Source: Bacteroidota bacterium
GTDB taxonomy: Bacteria > Bacteroidota > Ignavibacteria > Ignavibacteriales > Ignavibacteriaceae
Reading direction: 5' to 3'
Length of the DNA: 21,057 nt
NCBI GenBank assembly: GCA_021778375.1
Contig: JAJYCM010000019.1
Coordinates: forward strand, 1 to 21,057
A model generated the notes under the pieces. The model was not told the origin of the DNA, ran no database searches, and worked only from the letters and a program-made list of their open reading frames with translations. The number at the start of each line of letters is the position of its first letter. The stretch's first letter is position 1. The translations under genes were made by a program, and so were the position numbers. This document shows positions 17,079 to 21,057 of this stretch, in pieces.

Positions 17079-18158
17079 ATGGGATATGAAGTAGATTTCT
17101 TACCAGTTGGCGATGGAGAAAAATCCGGTGATGCTATAGTAGTCCGGTACGGTAACTTGTTTGGAAAACGGGAAGAACAACAAATAGTTGTTATAGATGG
17201 AGGGTTTAAAGCAAGTGGTGATAACATTGTAGAGCATATTCAATCATATTTCAAAACCGACAAAGTTGATCTTGTCGTTTCAACTCATCCTGATATGGAT
17301 CATTCTTCAGGATTAACAGTGGTTTTAGAAAATATGGATGTCTCTGAATTATGGATGCATCAACCTTGGAATCATACAAAAGATATTGCTGATCTGTTCA
17401 AAGATGGTAGAATAACAGATAATAGCGTTAAAGAAATATTAAAAAGATCATTGGATGATGCGCATAACTTAGAAACAATTGCCAAGAAGAAAAACATTAC
17501 TATTAAAGAACCATTCACTGGCTTAAGAAATAGTAAACAAGATTTAATTGTATTAGGTCCTTCAAAAGAATACTATGAATCATTATTGGTAGATTTTAGA
17601 GGTACACCAGTACAAAAAGAAGCTTCATTTATGGGAAAAGCCATTGAGGCGGCTGTTGATTTTGCAGAAAGAGTTTTGGAAAGCTGGGATATCGAAACAC
17701 TTGACGACGACGGGGAAACAAGTGCCGAGAATAATAGCAGCACAATAATATTGTTAAATCAAGGTGCGAATAATCTTTTGTTTACAAGCGATGCAGGGAT
17801 ACCTGCTTTAACACAAGTAACCAATTTATTAGACGCTAATAATTTTGATTATAATAGTCTTTGGTTAGTACAAGTACCTCACCACGGAAGTAAAAGAAAT
17901 GTTGGCCCAACTATTTTAGACAAAATTCTTGGTTTCCGCAAAACAGAGGACAAATTTTTAAGAACTTCTTTCGTTTCTGTATCTAAAGGATCAAGCGATA
18001 AACATCCTTCCAAAAAAGTCACAAATGCTTTTCGACGTCGCGGGGCATATGTGTATAAAACAAATGGTAAACAAATTCATCATCATAATGATGCTCCGGA
18101 TCGCAAAGATTGGTATGCTATAGAGCCAATTGAATTGTTTTCTGAAGTTGAGGATTAA
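17079..18158 (+). CDS. ComEC-like metallo-beta-lactamase-fold hydrolase
   Basis: Soluble protein of 359 residues with the metal-binding order typical of the MBL domain of ComEC: the first motif THPDMDH (His70, Asp72, Asp74, His75), then NNSSTIILL (218-226), FTSDAG with Asp238, and PHHGS with His268-His269. Unlike ComEC it has no channel part, so it is a stand-alone hydrolase, plausibly a nuclease or phosphodiesterase. A helical insert of about 120 residues (about 90-215) separates the first and later motifs. The ATG follows a GAGGTTAAA leader. The membrane-protein gene begins 5 bases after its stop, so the two are coupled. Stand-alone MBL proteins of this type are frequent in defence islands. 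The substrate is unknown. Confidence 0.8.
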   Translation: MGYEVDFLPVGDGEKSGDAIVVRYGNLFGKREEQQIVVIDGGFKASGDNIVEHIQSYFKTDKVDLVVSTHPDMDHSSGLTVVLENMDVSELWMHQPWNHTKDIADLFKDGRITDNSVKEILKRSLDDAHNLETIAKKKNITIKEPFTGLRNSKQDLIVLGPSKEYYESLLVDFRGTPVQKEASFMGKAIEAAVDFAERVLESWDIETLDDDGETSAENNSSTIILLNQGANNLLFTSDAGIPALTQVTNLLDANNFDYNSLWLVQVPHHGSKRNVGPTILDKILGFRKTEDKFLRTSFVSVSKGSSDKHPSKKVTNAFRRRGAYVYKTNGKQIHHHNDAPDRKDWYAIEPIELFSEVED

Positions 18159-18163
18159 AGAAT

Positions 18164-18919
18164 ATGCTTGAACAATTAAAAAGCCTATTTGATGCATATA
18201 CTTTGAATGCTCGCGTGAAACCAGTATTGATAATTATTTTTCCTATGTTTTCAATTATATTAATATGGTTTCCTGAAACAAGGGACTCATACAATACAGT
18301 TATTACTTTAATTATATCATTTGGTATTCTCTCTTTATTTTCAAATTATTTCGCTACGGTTGGCAGAAAAAAAGAGATTTTATTATTTCATAAGATGGGT
18401 GGAAACCCCGCTACAACTTTATTACGGCACAACGATAATACAATCGATAAACTCACAAAGAATAGATATCATTCTTTTCTTTCAGGAAGATTATCAACAA
18501 CATTTCCAAGCATTGAAGATGAGAAAGGAAATAGTGAGTTGACAGATGAAGTATATGATTCAGCGATAAGATATTTACGGAACTTTAGCAGAGATAATGT
18601 AAAATATCCTTTGGTATTCAAAGAAAATATGAATTATGGTTTTGCTAGAAATCTTTATTCATCCAAGTTATTTGGAGTCACAATTACAATTATTTCGCTG
18701 ATACTATTTTTGTTTAGGTTTTATATTAAATATGTAAAGGTGAATCAATTTCATATTATATTCAATGATATTGCAATACTGGATACGTTATTAAGTCTAT
18801 TGGTTGTATTTCCAATGTTAATTATTTGGATTTTTTTTATAAATATTGATTGGGTTAAAGAGCGTGCTTTTGCCTACGCACGTGCATTACTGGAAATTTG
18901 TGAGGGAAGCGAAAGCTAA
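18164..18919 (+). CDS. Four-helix membrane protein coupled to the MBL hydrolase
   Basis: Integral membrane protein of 251 residues without a signal peptide. Hydrophobic helices occur at about 19-36, 42-63, 168-190 and 205-230. Between the two pairs lies a roughly 100-residue hydrophilic domain, probably cytoplasmic, containing KMGGNPATTLLRH, RYHSFLSGRL and, further on, DEVYDSAIRYLRN and FKENMNYGFARNLY. I recognise this as a pattern of an uncharacterised bacterial family but cannot name a function. The gene starts 5 bases after the MBL gene, with the ribosome site inside the upstream coding end (GAGG), so both proteins are made together. In a defence setting such a protein could be the membrane-damaging or anchoring partner; this is inference. 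Confidence 0.75.
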   Translation: MLEQLKSLFDAYTLNARVKPVLIIIFPMFSIILIWFPETRDSYNTVITLIISFGILSLFSNYFATVGRKKEILLFHKMGGNPATTLLRHNDNTIDKLTKNRYHSFLSGRLSTTFPSIEDEKGNSELTDEVYDSAIRYLRNFSRDNVKYPLVFKENMNYGFARNLYSSKLFGVTITIISLILFLFRFYIKYVKVNQFHIIFNDIAILDTLLSLLVVFPMLIIWIFFINIDWVKERAFAYARALLEICEGSES

Positions 18920-19020
18920 TCTGCTTGCCAATCGGACGAAGACTGCAGAGGGCATATGTGTAATTATTGGCTTTGTCGTTCCGTGTTAAGTTTCTTGTTA
19001 ATAGTTGTTCTGTGGTAAGG
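18917..19020 (+). repeat. Post-stop element B (related to element A)
   Basis: Begins at the stop codon of the membrane-protein gene. Its 18960-19014 part is 73% identical, ungapped, to 16916-16970 of element A, sharing CCGTGT, CTTGTT and GTTGT. Outer arms CTTGCCA (18923-18929) and TGGTAAG (about 19013-19019) can pair. The attC end boxes are less well preserved than in A. Confidence 0.4.
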
Positions 19021-19422
19021 ATGAATAGCATAACAAATCCAACATAAATGTATCTCCTCTGGGTTATATTAAGTTTCTTATTATATGACGCCTATACAGG
19101 ATTATGGCAAACTTATCTTGCCGGCGCTACACTTCCCTTTCTACGGACTAGTTCATAAAACTTTTTAACGCATTTCATTGTACGTAAGACGAAAAAATGT
19201 AATCAGTAGTAATGAGGATTTATATTTTTTGACTTTTCCAGAAAATGGCGGAATGGAGATACGGGAGATTTAGGATTAGATTATTTTTGTTGATGTCGTC
19301 TTTTACCTGGTCGAGTTTTTCTTATAAAGTATTTATATTTATGCTACATTTAACTCAAGTTTCAATTATTGGATTACCTTTGCCCATATTTTTTACGTAA
19401 TAAATAAATATAGGAGTTTAAA
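18920..19422. other. Mosaic intergenic region
   Basis: Holds element B, a central stretch in which I see no gene, and a decayed copy of the 3' end of the holin-like gene. A second run similar to part of element B (TTAAGTTTCTTATTATATG, from about 19069) is visible. The region reads as accumulated fragments rather than a functional gene. Confidence 0.6.
19219..19325 (-). pseudogene. Decayed duplicate of the 3' end of the holin-like gene
   Basis: On the - strand this stretch encodes EKLDQVKDDINKN, identical in its first 12 residues to the C-terminal coiled coil of the intact gene at 19862-20098, after which it loses similarity. At DNA level 19264-19323 matches 19877-19936 at roughly 85% with one indel, and the TTTGACTTT neighbourhood of the stop codon is also recognisable with an insertion of about 25 bases. 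There is an in-frame stop just upstream and no start, so this is a remnant. Confidence 0.75.
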
Positions 19423-19860
19423 ATGTTTTACAATATCACCTCACAAACAAATGATATTTTAGATAAATGGAAAATAATAGTACCAGCGATAATTGTATTT
19501 ATTGGATGGTTGGTAAATTTTTGGATTAAAGTTAATTTGGATAAAAAGACAAAAAGACGAGAAATAATAACATCATATTTAATACAAGCATATAGGAAAC
19601 TTGAATTTGGATCAGGAAGAGAAAATAATATTTCTGACGATATGAAAAGAGATATGGAAAAAGCGGTTGCAGATATTCAGCTATTTGGAACTAAAGAAGA
19701 ATTTAATGCGGTTAAAGAGTTTTCAGACACAATGAATGAAAAAGGTAAGGGCGATGCAAGAGCGGTGCTAAAACTTTTAAGAATGAATCTAAGGAAGGAA
19801 TTAATGTTAGAGCGAAATAATAAGAATTCAGATGAGATTTTTCATTGGAGATTAAAATAA
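19423..19860 (+). CDS. Small single-helix membrane protein of unknown function
   Basis: Protein of 145 residues with one N-terminal membrane helix (about 18-37, IVPAIIVFIGWLVNFWIKV) and a charged cytoplasmic tail. The tail has a conserved-looking pattern: RREIITSYLIQAYRKLE, then DMEKAVADIQLFGTKEEFN, typical of a small uncharacterised family found scattered in accessory DNA. The ATG is preceded by a clear AGGAG site. It converges on the holin-like gene with a single base between stop codons. It is enclosed by two copies of that gene's 3' end, one decayed (19219-19325), which suggests arrival by insertion or by a tandem duplication with replacement. The function is unknown; a phage 'moron'-type role is possible. 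Confidence 0.65.
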   Translation: MFYNITSQTNDILDKWKIIVPAIIVFIGWLVNFWIKVNLDKKTKRREIITSYLIQAYRKLEFGSGRENNISDDMKRDMEKAVADIQLFGTKEEFNAVKEFSDTMNEKGKGDARAVLKLLRMNLRKELMLERNNKNSDEIFHWRLK

Positions 19861-19861
19861 T

Positions 19862-20098
19862 TTATTTTTTGACTTTGGAGATTTCGGATTCGATTTTTTT
19901 GTTGATGTCGTCTTTGACTTGATCGAGCTTTTCTAAGAGTAGTGTGGTGTTGACTTTGTATTTCATTTCGGATTCGATTATTGAGATGCGCTTGTCCATT
20001 GAGTTGAAGGCAAATGCTATTGAGATTATTAGGGTTACTATGTATAGAAAGAATTTTATTAGTTCTATTGCGAGTTTTACTTTGTCTTCTTTTGGCAT
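19862..20098 (-). CDS. Holin-like TM/coiled-coil protein
   Basis: Small protein of 78 residues. One membrane helix (about 13-32, IKFFLYIVTLIISIAFAF) is followed by a coiled coil (SMDKRISIIESEMKYK, then LLEKLDQVKDDINKKIESEI) and a lysine-rich end. Size, topology and position downstream of an endolysin gene on the same strand suggest a holin or other membrane component of a lysis module; haemolysin XhlA-type proteins have the same elements in the reverse order. It lies 23 bases after the two-helix membrane protein gene and is last in that - strand operon. No ribosome site stands out. Its 3' end has a decayed copy about 600 bases away. The holin role is inferred from context. Confidence 0.6.
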   Translation of the reverse strand: MPKEDKVKLAIELIKFFLYIVTLIISIAFAFNSMDKRISIIESEMKYKVNTTLLLEKLDQVKDDINKKIESEISKVKK

Positions 20099-20121
20099 TT
20101 TAGTGTATGGTTAATTGTGAG

Positions 20122-20610
20122 TTAGGGAATGAATTGGAGTATTAGGATTATTATTAAGGCTGTTGTAATAGCGCCAAATAATAAGGTGTTGTAAAAGCTT
20201 GGGGTTGATTTATCGTTTATTGTTTCTTTGATTTTCAGTGTGTCGATGCGAAGTTGGTAGATGGTGTCTATACGGATAATTTCTTTTGAGGCTACATTAA
20301 GAAAATATTCCATTGCAAGGTTATCCTCCGGGAGCGGTTTTATTTTGATTGAAAGCTTGTAGGCGCTGTCTTCTTTGATGAAGTTGTATGTTGTGTCTTC
20401 TGCAGATGGTTTTAAGTTTACTGCGTTATGAAAGGTATCTACTTTTGCAGTAACTGTCCCCTTCCCTTTTTTATAAAGCTGCTGTGTGTTTCCGATTGAG
20501 TATGTGGTTTCGGTTTTTATTGTTTCGTTCCTGGATGAATACCTACCGAATAGTATTATTCCGGATAGAATAACTAGGGATATGATTATAAAAATGATTT
20601 TGTTACGCAT
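20122..20610 (-). CDS. Two-helix envelope protein of the lysis module
   Basis: Protein of 162 residues with an N-terminal membrane helix (about 4-22), a roughly 120-residue extracytoplasmic or periplasmic region and a C-terminal membrane helix (about 143-160) ending in LQFIP. The middle part is rich in Thr, Lys and Ile-Asp repeats (IRIDTIYQLRIDTLKI) and looks beta-prone rather than globular. Its ATG overlaps the end of the endolysin gene by 8 bases, so the two are translationally coupled. The place between endolysin and holin-like genes fits a spanin-like protein that links membrane events to envelope disruption. It lacks a lipobox and I find no family match, so this is a positional guess. 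Confidence 0.6.
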   Translation of the reverse strand: MRNKIIFIIISLVILSGIILFGRYSSRNETIKTETTYSIGNTQQLYKKGKGTVTAKVDTFHNAVNLKPSAEDTTYNFIKEDSAYKLSIKIKPLPEDNLAMEYFLNVASKEIIRIDTIYQLRIDTLKIKETINDKSTPSFYNTLLFGAITTALIIILILQFIP

Positions 20611-21057
20611 GGTTCGTTATCTCAATTCTAGTAAACCAACCAATGAATATTTCTTGTGAATGGTCGCGTTCCATTATTTCGATGTATCTCTTTGCCTGGA
20701 AGAAGTTGAGAAGGTTGAATATGAGTTTTTCTTCGTTGGCGGCGATGCATTGGTTAAGGGTTTCGAGTGTTTGGCTGCCGATTATTCCGTCAATAACTAT
20801 ATCCGGGTAAAGGCTGCCATTTTTGTTGAGGAGGTTTAGTGTGCGCTGAAGGATTTCGGAGGCTGCGAAGACTCCAAGGTTAACGGAGGTATCGAAGAGT
20901 TCATCTGCGATGAGTTGGGACGGAAGTTTGTCGCCCTGAATTTTGTCCCAAAATTCGGTGCGGTAAAATTCTTCGACTGCGTTTTGAAGAGCTTTGTTGT
21001 TGTTAAGAGGAGGCACAGACTGATAGTCTGTGCTACGGGGGTATATATTGTCAATTA
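20603..21057 (-). CDS. GH108-like phage endolysin, 5' part beyond the window
   Basis: Peptidoglycan hydrolase of the N-acetylmuramidase (GH108/TtsA-like) type. Visible are the end of the catalytic domain (VEEFYRTEFWDKIQGDKLPS, then DELFDTSVNLG) and the C-terminal peptidoglycan-binding part (ASEILQRTLNLLN, VIDGIIGSQTLETLN, LNFFQAKRYIEIMERD, FIGWFTRIE). The catalytic Glu region must lie outside the window. A GTG at 21016 could be taken as a start, but the frame stays open to the window edge and GTG sits inside a palindromic repeat, so I treat the gene as partial. It heads a - strand lysis operon with two membrane proteins, as in prophages, tailocins or contractile injection systems. Confidence 0.75.
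   Translation of the reverse strand, partial: IDNIYPRSTDYQSVPPLNNNKALQNAVEEFYRTEFWDKIQGDKLPSQLIADELFDTSVNLGVFAASEILQRTLNLLNKNGSLYPDIVIDGIIGSQTLETLNQCIAANEEKLIFNLLNFFQAKRYIEIMERDHSQEIFIGWFTRIEITNHA
21013..21033. repeat. Palindromic repeat inside the endolysin frame
   Basis: GCACAGACT (21013-21021) and AGTCTGTGC (21025-21033) form a perfect 9-bp stem with a 3-base loop. Read on the - strand it encodes STDYQSV within the open endolysin frame. It looks like a dispersed REP-like element. I believe similar hairpins are common in this bacterial group but cannot check copy number here. Confidence 0.75.

Overview
The window is AT-rich (roughly one third G+C by eye) and reads as a chromosomal accessory region of a free-living, motile Gram-negative-type bacterium. 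The PAS-rich sensor kinases, a LytTR regulator beside a HisKA kinase, an AHDLKSPL-type kinase, lipobox lipoproteins and weak or absent Shine-Dalgarno sites suggest the Bacteroidota/Chlorobi side, perhaps Ignavibacteria. This placement is an inference, as no rRNA or other marker gene is present.

Positions 310-12075 (all + strand) form a signal-transduction block. It starts with a six-PAS membrane histidine kinase, followed one base later by a LytTR-type response regulator. Then come a chemoreceptor with a cysteine-containing cytoplasmic PAS domain, a CheW coupling protein, a CHASE3-like/PAS/GAF/PAS hybrid kinase with a receiver, and a smaller HAMP kinase. No CheA, CheR or CheB is present, so the chemoreceptor and CheW must join an array encoded elsewhere. 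Direct repeats spaced like a LytTR-regulator site lie between the regulator gene and the chemoreceptor gene.

Positions 12076-15338 are a transition zone: a heptamer-phased satellite array, a small unknown gene on the - strand, two consecutive lipoprotein genes ending in a good intrinsic terminator, a zinc-finger/YozE-like protein and a NUDIX hydrolase.

Positions 15903-18919 hold the most interesting cargo: a TIR-like effector-type protein, a ComEC-like metallo-beta-lactamase-fold hydrolase and, 5 bases after it, a four-helix membrane protein. This looks like an uncharacterised defence or stress cassette. Each of its two transcription blocks is followed just after the stop codon by a related roughly 105-bp sequence (73% identical over a 55-bp core). 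The first of these can fold like an integron attC site.

Positions 18920-21057 contain a small membrane-protein gene (+) flanked by two copies of the 3' end of a holin-like gene, one of them decayed. On the - strand is a phage-type lysis module: a GH108-like endolysin entering from the window edge, a two-helix membrane protein and a TM/coiled-coil holin-like protein. The endolysin reading frame passes through a perfect 9-bp-stem palindromic repeat without interruption.
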